This document shows, in pieces, positions 1 to 7,001 of a stretch of DNA of 17,830 nt (its first letter is position 1; each line of letters begins with the position of its first letter). This DNA comes from Porticoccaceae bacterium UBA4026 (GTDB lineage: Bacteria; Pseudomonadota; Gammaproteobacteria; Pseudomonadales; Porticoccaceae). The notes under the pieces were generated by a model. The model did not search any database and was not told where the DNA came from. It worked only from the letters and a program-made list of their open reading frames with translations. A program made the translations under genes and the position numbers. Location: assembly GCA_002382445.1 (NCBI GenBank), contig DGAQ01000054.1:12298-30127 (forward strand), in the 5' to 3' direction.

Positions 1-788
1 AAACCTCGTGCGCTGATACCCATGTTGGCGGAGACTCGCTCTAAAGTGACATCTTGGACTTCCAAAAGGCCGGCCATTTGACCGCGAACTTGATCAATAA
101 AGTCTCGCTGTTCAAGCATAGCTATATGTTGGTCTGCGGCTTTGACATTGAGTGTTAGGAGTTGCGGCTCGGCATAAAGCGATCGATAGTTTAATACCGA
201 TTCTGAAAAGAATAGCTGGAATGATTCAGCGTTAAATTCGACGGGACATTTAAATATGCGCTCATATTCAGCAATATCGGTATTTGGGGCATGATTAAAT
301 AGAATTTTATCAGCCTTGAAGGTACCCTCAGTGACTGACTGGAAGACTTTGATTAGGCCCATGACCATGGCTTCGGCCAAGTGCGAGGTGGCGTATTGAG
401 GGCTAGAGAAATAACTCGTTAAGCAGGGCTGAGGTGATAGGCTCAACTGTCCATGTAGTGCGTCACTGATTAATCTTTGGTAGTTGAGCACTCGCTTTAG
501 ACCGTCGCCAAAGGTTTGACTGCTCAGTAGTAAATATTCGAGAATTTGACCCTTGTAGGCAGGCATTTGCTCACCCAGATGCAGGCCAATGCAAGAGTCT
601 CCGGAGAGGGCTACTGCTGCCCGCCAAAAATGAGGCTGTGCGGAAAATTGAGTGCGTAGATTTTCTTGGTATAGCTCTTTTGGATCAAAACCTGCTCGAC
701 GTAATACTTCATCAGCATCGACGTGCAGAGATCGTAACCCCTGATAGGCAAGACGCACTAAGGTTCCTGAATCGGTTAAGCCTTCCAT
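1..788 (-). CDS. AraC-family transcriptional regulator (OruR/ArgR-like N-domain), C-terminus missing
   Basis: This is a minus-strand frame open from an ATG at 788 to the window edge, 262 codons, so the 3' end lies outside. It begins MEGLTDSGTLVRLAYQGLRS and continues with motifs such as IGLHLGEQMP, ILEYLLLSS and FKCPVEFNAE. These are typical of the ligand-sensing N-terminal domain of the Arabinose_bd/OruR type found in ~340-residue AraC regulators. The last visible residues (VTLERVSANMGISARG) match the start of the first helix-turn-helix of the AraC DNA-binding domain, so roughly 75-80 residues are missing. The gene is divergent from the MaoC/acyl-CoA dehydrogenase pair. Regulators of this family commonly control an adjacent divergent catabolic operon, so control of those genes is a reasonable inference. 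The ligand is unknown. A weak GGGG about 7 nt before the ATG is the only ribosome-binding signal. Confidence 0.85.
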   Translation of the reverse strand, partial: MEGLTDSGTLVRLAYQGLRSLHVDADEVLRRAGFDPKELYQENLRTQFSAQPHFWRAAVALSGDSCIGLHLGEQMPAYKGQILEYLLLSSQTFGDGLKRVLNYQRLISDALHGQLSLSPQPCLTSYFSSPQYATSHLAEAMVMGLIKVFQSVTEGTFKADKILFNHAPNTDIAEYERIFKCPVEFNAESFQLFFSESVLNYRSLYAEPQLLTLNVKAADQHIAMLEQRDFIDQVRGQMAGLLEVQDVTLERVSANMGISARG

Positions 789-810
789 AAATAACCCCAA
801 AAATAGGGTA

Positions 811-839
811 GTATCATACATCATTGACCCAAATGACAA
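811..839 (-). promoter_or_regulatory. Candidate sigma-70 promoter for the AraC-type regulator
   Basis: Read on the minus strand, TTGTCA (839-834) is followed 17 bp later by TGATAC (816-811). TATGAT at 818-813 is an alternative -10 at 15 bp spacing. The position, about 25 bp before the regulator's ATG, fits. Seen by eye only. Confidence 0.35.
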
Positions 840-902
840 AACTGTGAGTTTTTTAGCTAGTGACTTATGCTAATGAGATGGGTAATCTTACATAAACAAT
901 AA

Positions 903-916
903 ACTGAATATTCAGT
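903..916. promoter_or_regulatory. Perfect 14-bp palindrome, candidate operator
   Basis: ACTGAATATTCAGT is a perfect inverted repeat lying 24 bp before the TTG start of the MaoC gene, in the divergent intergenic region. Its size and symmetry resemble operators of dimeric TetR-type repressors rather than the direct-repeat sites usual for AraC proteins. The adjacent regulator may therefore not be its only binder. Possible -35/-10 elements just upstream (GTGACT at 860-865, TAATCT at 883-888) are weak. The binding protein is unknown. Confidence 0.4.
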
Positions 917-939
917 CTATTACAGAGGATTAGGATCAC

Positions 940-1800
940 TTGTTGACCGAGAAATTAGACCGATTACCTAGTATGACGGGCCTGTTCGGGAAGGCGGCAT
1001 TTAGAACAGATAGGTATCAACTGGGTGATCCAATACCTCGTCTGGGCAATTCAGTTGATGATGTTTATGTTGATCAGAATCACCTGCGAGCCTATCAGGC
1101 CTTGTGCGGCTTTCAGGTGGGTGAAAAGTTACCCGCAACCTATTTAAATATGCTGACGTTTCCCATGGTGTTAAACATTATGACCCATGGAGACTTTCCA
1201 ATGAAAGCGATGGGGCAGGTGCACCTGGCGAACAAAATAGCGGTTCACCATAATTTCGATATTAGGCAGCCAATGAGTTTGTCTGCGACCATAGGTGACA
1301 GTCAGCTAACCTCCAGAGGTCTTGAATGGATGGTTGAAGGGTCGGTGAAAGTTGACAATGCGATCGTCTGGTCATCTGTTTCTACTATGCTACATCGTTG
1401 CAAAACTGACATAGACCGAGAGCTAAAAACCCCAGTGATGCAGGAAGGGATTTCCCAAGAGTGGCAAGTGGATAGCAATATGGGAAGACGTTATGCTAAG
1501 GTTTCTGGTGATTATAATCCTATCCATATGGCTAATATCACAGCAAAATTGTTTGGCTTTAAAAAAGCCATAGTCCATGGTATGTGGAGCAAAGCACGTT
1601 GCCTTGCGATGCTATCCGAGCAGTTGCCGGATACCGGGTACACTGTTGATGTTAGCTTTCATCGCCCATTATTTTTGCCGTCAAAGGTCTTGTTTTACAC
1701 TAAACAATGCCCGCGGCAGACCCAGTTTTCACTTTTCAATCCAATCTCTGAGCAGGCTCACTTAGAAGGTTCTATTTCACAGGATTTCACCAATGCCTAA
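940..1800 (+). CDS. MaoC-family acyl-CoA hydratase/dehydratase
   Basis: This 286-residue protein is about the size of a double-hotdog MaoC-like enoyl-CoA hydratase. The C-terminal half carries the hydratase-2 signature: YAKVSGDYNPIH at 185-196 with the expected catalytic Asp191 and His196, then GF and HGM at 213-215. The N-terminal half would be the degenerate hotdog. The family adds water to trans-2-enoyl-CoA to give (R)-3-hydroxyacyl-CoA, or handles related thioesters. The ATG of the downstream acyl-CoA dehydrogenase overlaps its 3' end by 8 bp, so the two are probably translationally coupled and act on the same acyl-CoA pathway: dehydrogenation, then hydration. The start is uncertain. Tandem TTG codons lie at 940 and 943, with AGGA at 932-935 (better spaced for 943), while the first ATG is at 973. 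The substrate cannot be read from the sequence. Confidence 0.85.
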   Translation: MLTEKLDRLPSMTGLFGKAAFRTDRYQLGDPIPRLGNSVDDVYVDQNHLRAYQALCGFQVGEKLPATYLNMLTFPMVLNIMTHGDFPMKAMGQVHLANKIAVHHNFDIRQPMSLSATIGDSQLTSRGLEWMVEGSVKVDNAIVWSSVSTMLHRCKTDIDRELKTPVMQEGISQEWQVDSNMGRRYAKVSGDYNPIHMANITAKLFGFKKAIVHGMWSKARCLAMLSEQLPDTGYTVDVSFHRPLFLPSKVLFYTKQCPRQTQFSLFNPISEQAHLEGSISQDFTNA

Positions 1801-3610
1801 TTATAAAGTTCCGATGAAAGACGTGTTGTTTTTGTTTAATGACGTCTTTGACATGCAAACCCAGTATCAGCAAGTTGTGGGGGGCGATCAAGCAACCCCC
1901 GATATGATTGAAGCTATTTTTACCGAGGGAGCTAAGTTTAGCGAGAATGAGCTAGCACCGCTCTACCAAGCTGGTGATGAAGGTTGTGTCTGGAATGATG
2001 GCGTAGTGACTACACCTGCCGGATTCAAAGAAGCCTATAAGACCTATATAGAAGCAGGTTGGACCTCTCTGACGGGTAGTGAGGATGCCGGAGGTCAGCA
2101 ACTTCCGTCATCTGTGGGACTAGCGGTCACTGAAATGATAACTACGGCTAATTGGGCTTGGGCAATGTACCCAGGCCTGAGTGAGGGGGCTATAGCTACT
2201 CTTGAAGACCATGGCACTGATCAGCAGAAGAGTGATTACCTGACTAAATTAATCAGTGGCGTTTGGAGTGGCACTATGTGCCTAACTGAGCCGCATTGCG
2301 GGACAGATTTGGGGCAGATGAAGACCAAAGCGGTACCCAATGAAGACGGCAGTTACAGTGTCGATGGTACTAAGATTTTTATCAGTGCTGGCGAGCATGA
2401 CCTAACTGAAAATATTATCCATATAGTATTAGCCAAGTTGCCAGATGCGCCCAAAGGCACCAAAGGGTTGTCGCTATTTATTATTCCTAAGTTTCTACAG
2501 GGCGCAGATGGCTCTTTAGGTGAAAGAAATGGGGTCAGATGTGGCTCTATTGAGCACAAAATGGGCATTCATGGTAATAGTACCGCGGTGCTGAATTTTG
2601 ATGGTGCCAAAAGCTTCCTGATCGGTAAACCCCATGATGGTTTGAATGCTATGTTCACCTACATGAATGTGGCGCGTATTGGAACGGCTAGCCAAGGTGT
2701 GTCTGCCGCTGAGCGGTCTTATCAAGGCGCATCTGCCTATGCTAGAGATCGGTTGGCAATGCGCTCTATTTCGGGTGTTAAAAACCCAGAAGGCCCAGCA
2801 GATGCCATTATCGAACATCCTGACGTGCGACGCATGCTGTTAACTCAGAGAGCGATCGCCGAGGGTGGACGTGCCATGGTGACCTATGCTTCTCAGTTTG
2901 CCGACGTTTATCGTGCAGGAAAGACAGAGGCGGCAAAAAAGACAGCGGAAGATCGACTAGGGTTCTGTACTCCAATACTAAAAGGTTTTATTACTGAATT
3001 AGGCGTTGAGGCGGCTAATCACGGTGTCCAGGTATTTGGTGGGCACGGCTACATCAAAGAGTGGGGCATGGAACAGATTTTAAGAGATAGTCGTATTGCT
3101 ACACTCTATGAAGGTACTACAGGTATTCAGGCTTTAGACCTCGTAGGACGAAAAGTTCTTCTGGATAAATTAAAACAACTTAATGTCTTTACCGGTGAAA
3201 TGCTGTCCTTTGCCAAAGGCTTTATGCCGTGGACCGCGGCAGGCAAAAATAAAGTTGTTCGCAACCAAGCTTGGCAAGTTGCCAAACTCGCTATTAGATG
3301 GCGATTGTTGGCTTATAGACTGGGTGCTGGTGCTAAGAAAAATCCAGATTCTGTTGGCGCTGGGTCGGTAGATTTTTTGATGTTTTCAGGTTATGCCTAT
3401 ATGGCCTACATGTTTGCCCGCATGAGCTCAGTTGCTGCTGCGAAGTTAACGGCGGGAGAGGGTGATACCCAATTTCTAACTAATAAGCTTCACACTGCAG
3501 AATTTTTCTTTCAACGGATTCTCCCTCGGGCAGATACTCATGCTAAGACCATGAAGGCCAGCACCGATAGTGTTATGGCTATGCCGACAGAGTATTTTGA
3601 TGCCACCTAA
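1793..3610 (+). CDS. Acyl-CoA dehydrogenase, ~600-residue FadE5/AcdA-like class with C-terminal extension
   Basis: This 605-residue FAD enzyme oxidises acyl-CoA to trans-2-enoyl-CoA. It starts MPNYKVPMKDVLFLFNDVF, the N-terminus typical of the ~600-residue acyl-CoA dehydrogenases rather than the ~380-residue short class. Visible motifs are the central-domain stretch TMCLTEPHCGTDLGQMKTKA, the C-terminal-domain segment VQVFGGHGYIKEWGMEQILRD, and LYEGTTGIQALDLVGRK. Glu440 of that last motif is the expected catalytic base. After about residue 460 comes the helical extra domain of this class. The start codon sits inside the end of the MaoC gene (8-bp overlap). Transcription probably ends at the hairpin at 3637-3676. 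This class covers chain lengths from short to long, and some members act on sterol side chains, so the substrate is left open. Confidence 0.93.
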   Translation: MPNYKVPMKDVLFLFNDVFDMQTQYQQVVGGDQATPDMIEAIFTEGAKFSENELAPLYQAGDEGCVWNDGVVTTPAGFKEAYKTYIEAGWTSLTGSEDAGGQQLPSSVGLAVTEMITTANWAWAMYPGLSEGAIATLEDHGTDQQKSDYLTKLISGVWSGTMCLTEPHCGTDLGQMKTKAVPNEDGSYSVDGTKIFISAGEHDLTENIIHIVLAKLPDAPKGTKGLSLFIIPKFLQGADGSLGERNGVRCGSIEHKMGIHGNSTAVLNFDGAKSFLIGKPHDGLNAMFTYMNVARIGTASQGVSAAERSYQGASAYARDRLAMRSISGVKNPEGPADAIIEHPDVRRMLLTQRAIAEGGRAMVTYASQFADVYRAGKTEAAKKTAEDRLGFCTPILKGFITELGVEAANHGVQVFGGHGYIKEWGMEQILRDSRIATLYEGTTGIQALDLVGRKVLLDKLKQLNVFTGEMLSFAKGFMPWTAAGKNKVVRNQAWQVAKLAIRWRLLAYRLGAGAKKNPDSVGAGSVDFLMFSGYAYMAYMFARMSSVAAAKLTAGEGDTQFLTNKLHTAEFFFQRILPRADTHAKTMKASTDSVMAMPTEYFDAT

Positions 3611-3636
3611 AAGTCTTATTTAGACAGTTTTACCCC

Positions 3637-3676
3637 AAAAAAAGGCGCTATGAGAATGATCACAGCGCCTTTTTTT
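3637..3676. terminator. Bidirectional Rho-independent terminator
   Basis: The stem GGCGCT (3644-3649) pairs with AGCGCC (3664-3669) and is extended inward by TGA/TCA after one mismatch. It is flanked by seven As on the left (3637-3643) and seven Ts on the right (3670-3676). It therefore works in both directions and lies between the convergent acyl-CoA dehydrogenase and TSUP genes. The T-tract reaches into the TSUP stop codon. Confidence 0.88.
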
Positions 3677-4466
3677 AGGAAAGCACCTGGTACAACCCCG
3701 CACCAGAGGCGCAGAACAATATCGATCCCAAAATTCGATAGAACTTTTTACTATCTTGCCGTAGTAATCTCTCATGTGCCCCCAAGCCAATAAAATGTCC
3801 TATCCCAGCAAATGGGAGTAAATATAGTGCAGCGACAAAATTTAGACTGATACCGGCCCATACGAACGCCGCTAGTTTTATACTGACCAGAACCGTCCAA
3901 ATAACGAATAAGGTATCTCTGAACTGAAAAGGTTTAATATGACGAAGTGCGACCGCGATAACCATCGGGCCACCGACCAGCGATGTTCCACTAATGTAGG
4001 CCCCAACAACCAAAAAAACAACGTCGAGGGTTTGACTGCTACTTTGCAGCGGACGACCCAAGATATAGGTCATTGAGTAGCCGGCAATCAGTAGGAAAAT
4101 AATGCTATTCATTAGCTCTGTCGGTAGCACGATAAGACCGACAACACCGGCTAATTTCGGTATGAGCATAATCGCCAGCGAAAAACGCACAAAGCGCCAG
4201 TTAACAGTGTTGGCGTCTGTAACAGATTGGTTTTGACTGTCAGTTGCTTTGCGCTTACCAAACAAAAGTGTCAAAGGGGCGAAAAATAGTAAATGGATGG
4301 AAATAATAGGTAGGAAAAATAAGGGATCATCATGAATCAGCAGTAGGAAGGGTATTGTGAATAAAGCCCCGCCAAACCCTAGTCCAGAGCGCACAAAGCC
4401 ACTCCATGTAAAAACTATTGCAATCAGGGCGTATTGGTACCAGTACAACTCCATTAGTGATGACAA
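3675..4466 (-). CDS. TSUP family membrane transporter (TauE/SafE type)
   Basis: This 263-residue polytopic inner-membrane protein is of the normal size for the TSUP (TauE/SafE) family. About eight hydrophobic segments are visible. The first contains GFVRSGLGFGGALFTIPFLL, the family's glycine-rich N-terminal motif, and the second half has the matching repeat GAYISGTSLVGGPMVIAVAL. A charged cytoplasmic loop (GKRKATDSQNQS) separates early segments. Family members move sulfite, sulfoacetate, sulfonates or other small organic anions, and the substrate here cannot be deduced. Its ATG (4466) lies inside the 3' end of slyD, with a 13-bp overlap. It is therefore probably co-transcribed and translationally coupled with slyD. 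No separate promoter is visible. It ends at the shared terminator. Confidence 0.88.
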   Translation of the reverse strand: MSSLMELYWYQYALIAIVFTWSGFVRSGLGFGGALFTIPFLLLIHDDPLFFLPIISIHLLFFAPLTLLFGKRKATDSQNQSVTDANTVNWRFVRFSLAIMLIPKLAGVVGLIVLPTELMNSIIFLLIAGYSMTYILGRPLQSSSQTLDVVFLVVGAYISGTSLVGGPMVIAVALRHIKPFQFRDTLFVIWTVLVSIKLAAFVWAGISLNFVAALYLLPFAGIGHFIGLGAHERLLRQDSKKFYRILGSILFCASGAGLYQVLS

Positions 4467-4939
4467 CCTTGGTCATCGTGAACATGGCCATGGGCAGTCT
4501 CTTCTTCGGTCGCTTTTCTAATAGCTACAATCTCGACATCAAAATTAAGATTCTTTCCTGCTAACGGATGGTTCATATCGACATCAACATTGAATCTTCC
4601 AACTTTGATAACCGTGCCTGGTTTGACACCATTGTCGGTATTTATATGTATGGCTTTACCTATGGTCAATTTTCCTTCATGTTTCAGGTATTTTATGGGA
4701 ATTCGTTGCCTGTTATTAACATTCCGTAACCCATAGCCCTTGCTTGGCGCCACCGTAAAATTTCGTTTATCACCCACTTTAGCCTTGGCGACTGCCTGCT
4801 CAAAACCAATAATCATCTGCCCGCGACCATGAAGGTAAACCAATGGCTTATTATCGTCGTAAGTTGAGTCAATCAATGCATTATTGTCATCGCTGAGGGT
4901 ATAGTGAACACTAATAACATGGTGGGCAGAAACGTGCAT
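4454..4939 (-). CDS. slyD: FKBP-type peptidyl-prolyl isomerase SlyD
   Basis: SlyD is a cytoplasmic prolyl isomerase/chaperone whose His/Cys-rich tail binds Ni2+ and other metals. In Escherichia coli it helps HypB in hydrogenase maturation. Visible here are the FKBP part (HYTLSDDNN, VYLHGRGQMIIGFEQA, VGDKRNFTV, GYGLR), the insert-in-flap region around VPIKYLK-type residues (IPIKYLKHEGKLTIG), the closing DMNHPLAGKNLNFDVEIVAI, and ATEEETAHGHVHDD. The last motif is almost the E. coli sequence. The tail is short (ends QGCHH), much less His-rich than in E. coli. I chose the ATG at 4939 (161 residues). It aligns with the usual N-terminus, has GGAG six bases upstream, and the longer frame from 4975 would pass through a TATTAT that looks like promoter sequence. 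The gene overlaps the TSUP transporter downstream. Confidence 0.9.
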   Translation of the reverse strand: MHVSAHHVISVHYTLSDDNNALIDSTYDDNKPLVYLHGRGQMIIGFEQAVAKAKVGDKRNFTVAPSKGYGLRNVNNRQRIPIKYLKHEGKLTIGKAIHINTDNGVKPGTVIKVGRFNVDVDMNHPLAGKNLNFDVEIVAIRKATEEETAHGHVHDDQGCHH

Positions 4940-5038
4940 GGTGGGCTCCATTAAGGGGCCGGTATAATACATCAAGCAGCAGTCTCTCGGCGACTACCCT
5001 AGTTTTATTTTCAGTCGATTAATCGCAGGTAACAGAAT
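4940..5038. promoter_or_regulatory. Divergent slyD/smr intergenic region
   Basis: This 99-bp region separates divergent genes. A perfect TATAAT is present on the plus strand at 4963-4968, a possible -10 for the Smr gene, but no convincing -35 sits 16-18 bp before it. The same site reads TATTAT on the minus strand. A 10-bp palindrome CGATTAATCG lies at 5016-5025, just before the Smr start. Assignment of either promoter is tentative. Confidence 0.3.
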
Positions 5039-5680
5039 ATGTCATCGATAGGTGATCTAGCAAAAGAAGAATCCGAAGAGCTAGGTGATAAGGAATTTGT
5101 TGATATGGTTGGAGGCGACATCCGACCCCTGAGCGGAAAAGGTTCTTCGCACATTTCCAAACCGGCGCAGATAACACCAGGTGTTATAGAGAGGCGCAAA
5201 GCAGCTCAGGAAGAGATGGTTACTGAATCCAACATACTTGATCCAGCAAGTATTATCGAACAGGTCGATCCTCTGGCCTATTTAGAATTTTTAAGACCCG
5301 GCGTTCAACATGGGGTGTATAAAAACCTGCGCCTTGGGAAATATGAAATTCAATCGCAGCTTGATTTGCATCGACACACCGTCGAACAGGCTCGCAATGC
5401 TTTATGGCGCTTCGTCGATGATTGCCAAAAACACGGGGTAAGATGCGCCTTAGTTACCCATGGTAAAGGCGAAGGGAGAGAGCAACCCGCTCGCCTAAAA
5501 AGTTGTGTTAACCATTGGTTGCGACAATTTGATCAGGTGTTGGCTTTCCATAGCGCTCAAAAAACCCACGGAGGCTTAGGCGCCACTTATGTTCTAGTTA
5601 AAAAAGATAGCTCCGCGCGCAGAGACACGGCAGGTAAAATTGATCAAGCGCGGCGTATCAAGGGAAATAATTCTTACTAA
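5039..5680 (+). CDS. smrA: Smr-domain protein, SmrA-like
   Basis: This 213-residue protein has a poorly conserved charged N-terminus (about residues 1-95) and a C-terminal Smr domain. The domain shows LDLHRHTVEQAR at about 108-119, VTHGKGEG, LKSCVNHWLRQ, AFHSAQKTHGG and GATYVLVKK. The LDLH and HGKG motifs are the family hallmarks. The spacing and the AFHSAQ..HGG..A.YVL ending match the stand-alone proteobacterial SmrA type better than the MutS2-fused type. Smr domains nick or cleave nucleic acid. The cellular role of SmrA-type proteins is poorly defined. It stands alone between slyD (divergent) and the DUF6134-like gene, whose ribosome-binding site starts about 50 bp after its stop. The ribosome-binding signal (AGGT, about 10 nt before the ATG) is weak. 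Confidence 0.85.
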   Translation: MSSIGDLAKEESEELGDKEFVDMVGGDIRPLSGKGSSHISKPAQITPGVIERRKAAQEEMVTESNILDPASIIEQVDPLAYLEFLRPGVQHGVYKNLRLGKYEIQSQLDLHRHTVEQARNALWRFVDDCQKHGVRCALVTHGKGEGREQPARLKSCVNHWLRQFDQVLAFHSAQKTHGGLGATYVLVKKDSSARRDTAGKIDQARRIKGNNSY

Positions 5681-5747
5681 TAGGACCGATTATACGCCGA
5701 TTGACGAGTTGATTAGCAAGACAAGGTTTATAAAAAAGGAGTTTATC

Positions 5748-6383
5748 ATGTACCGTTTAGTGCTTTTAGTCTTGTTGCTACCGATAGAATTTTGCCTCGC
5801 CGAAGCCGAATCTATTAGGTTTAAAGTTTTTTTAGGTAAACAAGAAATTGGGCAGCACCACTTCACTCTGAAACAGGATGGGGGTGACCTTCATGTCACT
5901 TCAGAGGCCTCAATGGATTTTAATGTGCTGCTGATTAAGAAGATTAAATATAGACACTTCGCAAAAGAAATTTGGAAAGATGGTTGCTTAAAAAGTGTAG
6001 AAAGTACGACTCAGCGTAACAACAAAAATATCAAGATCAGCGGTAAGCGCCTGGCAGGCAACTTCGTCGTGACTAATTCTGGAGTCGAGGAGAGCCTAAA
6101 AGAGTGCACAAAGAGCTTTGCCTATTGGCGTCCTGAATGGCTTGAAGATAAAAATCTACTTAATGTGGAGACGGGTAAATACACCCCGGTTACTCTTGAG
6201 AAAAAATTTGACCCAATCACTTTGATGACCCGTAGAGAGCTTAGGTTACCCAACACTGAGATCCGACTTCAATACGATAAATCTGGCGCCTGGCAATCAC
6301 TGGAGTCGGATCTGAAAATTGCCGGAACCCTAAGATACCAAAGAGTCTACGATACCTCGGGAGAATTAAATGCTAACTTTTAA
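5748..6383 (+). CDS. Secreted DUF6134-like protein
   Basis: This 211-residue protein has a clear signal peptide (MYRLVLLVLLLPIEFCLA, cleavage likely before EAES), so it should be periplasmic. I chose the ATG at 5748. It has AAAAAGGAG six bases upstream and starts directly with the signal peptide, whereas the frame open from 5640 would bury it. The mature part shows a pattern I associate with DUF6134: FKVFLGKQEIGQHHFTL, an E.W..GCL segment, and SFAYWRPEWL followed by LLN-ETGKY. Two Cys, in GCL and KECTKSF, could form a disulfide. The biochemical function is unknown. It overlaps the lipocalin gene by 14 bp, so the two products probably share a pathway. My recollection is that this family travels with lipocalins and fatty-acid-modifying genes in marine gammaproteobacteria, but only the lipocalin is present here. 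Confidence 0.78.
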   Translation: MYRLVLLVLLLPIEFCLAEAESIRFKVFLGKQEIGQHHFTLKQDGGDLHVTSEASMDFNVLLIKKIKYRHFAKEIWKDGCLKSVESTTQRNNKNIKISGKRLAGNFVVTNSGVEESLKECTKSFAYWRPEWLEDKNLLNVETGKYTPVTLEKKFDPITLMTRRELRLPNTEIRLQYDKSGAWQSLESDLKIAGTLRYQRVYDTSGELNANF

Positions 6384-6891
6384 ATATACGTTAATAATCA
6401 CAGCACTTCTAGCCGGCACTGCCTGTAGCACTCATAAGCCAATGCCTGCGGTAGATTACGTAGATTTAGGTCGCTTTATGGGAGATTGGTATGTGATTGC
6501 TAGTATTCCCACTTTCCTTGAAAAAGACGCATACAATCCGGTGGAGTCATATCAAAAGGAGGCAGACGGAACCATTGCGACCACATTTACCTTTAATGAT
6601 GGAGGTTTTGATGGAGAGCAAAAAAGCTACCATCCGCGGGGCTTCGTCGTTGATAATAGTAATAATGCTATTTGGGGGATGCAATTTGTCTGGCCTATCA
6701 AAGCTGACTATAGAATTGTCTATCTAGATGACAGGTACCAGCAAACTATCATCGGTCGGAAAAGTCGAGACTATGTGTGGGTTATGGCGCGAACAGCAAA
6801 AATTTCAGATGCTGACTACTCAGCTCTGGTTGATGTGGTTGCTGAGCTCGGCTATCCAACCGACTTGTTACATAAAGCGCCCCACAAATAA
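6370..6891 (+). CDS. Lipocalin family outer-membrane lipoprotein (Blc-like)
   Basis: This 173-residue protein has a lipoprotein signal peptide ending LLAGTAC, so Cys19 is the likely lipidated residue. The first lipocalin conserved region is clear: DLGRFMGDWYVIASIP with the GxW motif. It is followed by the strand pattern of a bacterial lipocalin (AIWGMQFVWPIKADYRIVYLD, then TIIGRKSRDYVWVMARTAKI). Its size matches E. coli Blc. Such proteins bind fatty acids or lysophospholipids at the outer membrane, but the ligand here is unknown. Its ATG lies inside the last codons of the DUF6134-like gene, preceded by GGGAG, consistent with coupled translation. Confidence 0.88.
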   Translation: MLTFKYTLIITALLAGTACSTHKPMPAVDYVDLGRFMGDWYVIASIPTFLEKDAYNPVESYQKEADGTIATTFTFNDGGFDGEQKSYHPRGFVVDNSNNAIWGMQFVWPIKADYRIVYLDDRYQQTIIGRKSRDYVWVMARTAKISDADYSALVDVVAELGYPTDLLHKAPHK

Positions 6892-6935
6892 TCTAGCAAA
6901 TATCGGCTGTTCTAAGAATATTTGCCTAAAATACG

Positions 6936-6974
6936 TCAGCATGTTTGCTGATTTCACAGCCTAGCAATTATACT
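6936..6974 (+). promoter_or_regulatory. Candidate ttcA promoter overlapped by an inverted repeat
   Basis: TTGCTG (6945-6950) and TATACT (6969-6974) are 18 bp apart and lie about 30 bp before the ttcA ATG. The perfect inverted repeat TCAGCA-TGTT-TGCTGA (6936-6951) covers the -35 and could be an operator or a weak hairpin. A second, longer inverted repeat, GCAAATAT (6896-6903) with ATATTTGC (6918-6925), follows the lipocalin stop and may be part of its transcript end. Confidence 0.35.
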
Positions 6975-7001
6975 GCGCACTTTATATTAAGGGTGCCAGT
7001 A

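Noticed and set aside
4940..4975. Twelve-codon longer N-terminus for slyD
   Set aside because: The extension has no counterpart in SlyD, includes promoter-like TATTAT, and the GGAG site is positioned for the ATG at 4939.
5640..5747. 36-codon N-terminal extension of the DUF6134-like protein
   Set aside because: It would place a signal peptide internally and overlap the Smr gene; AAAAAGGAG just before 5748 marks the real start.
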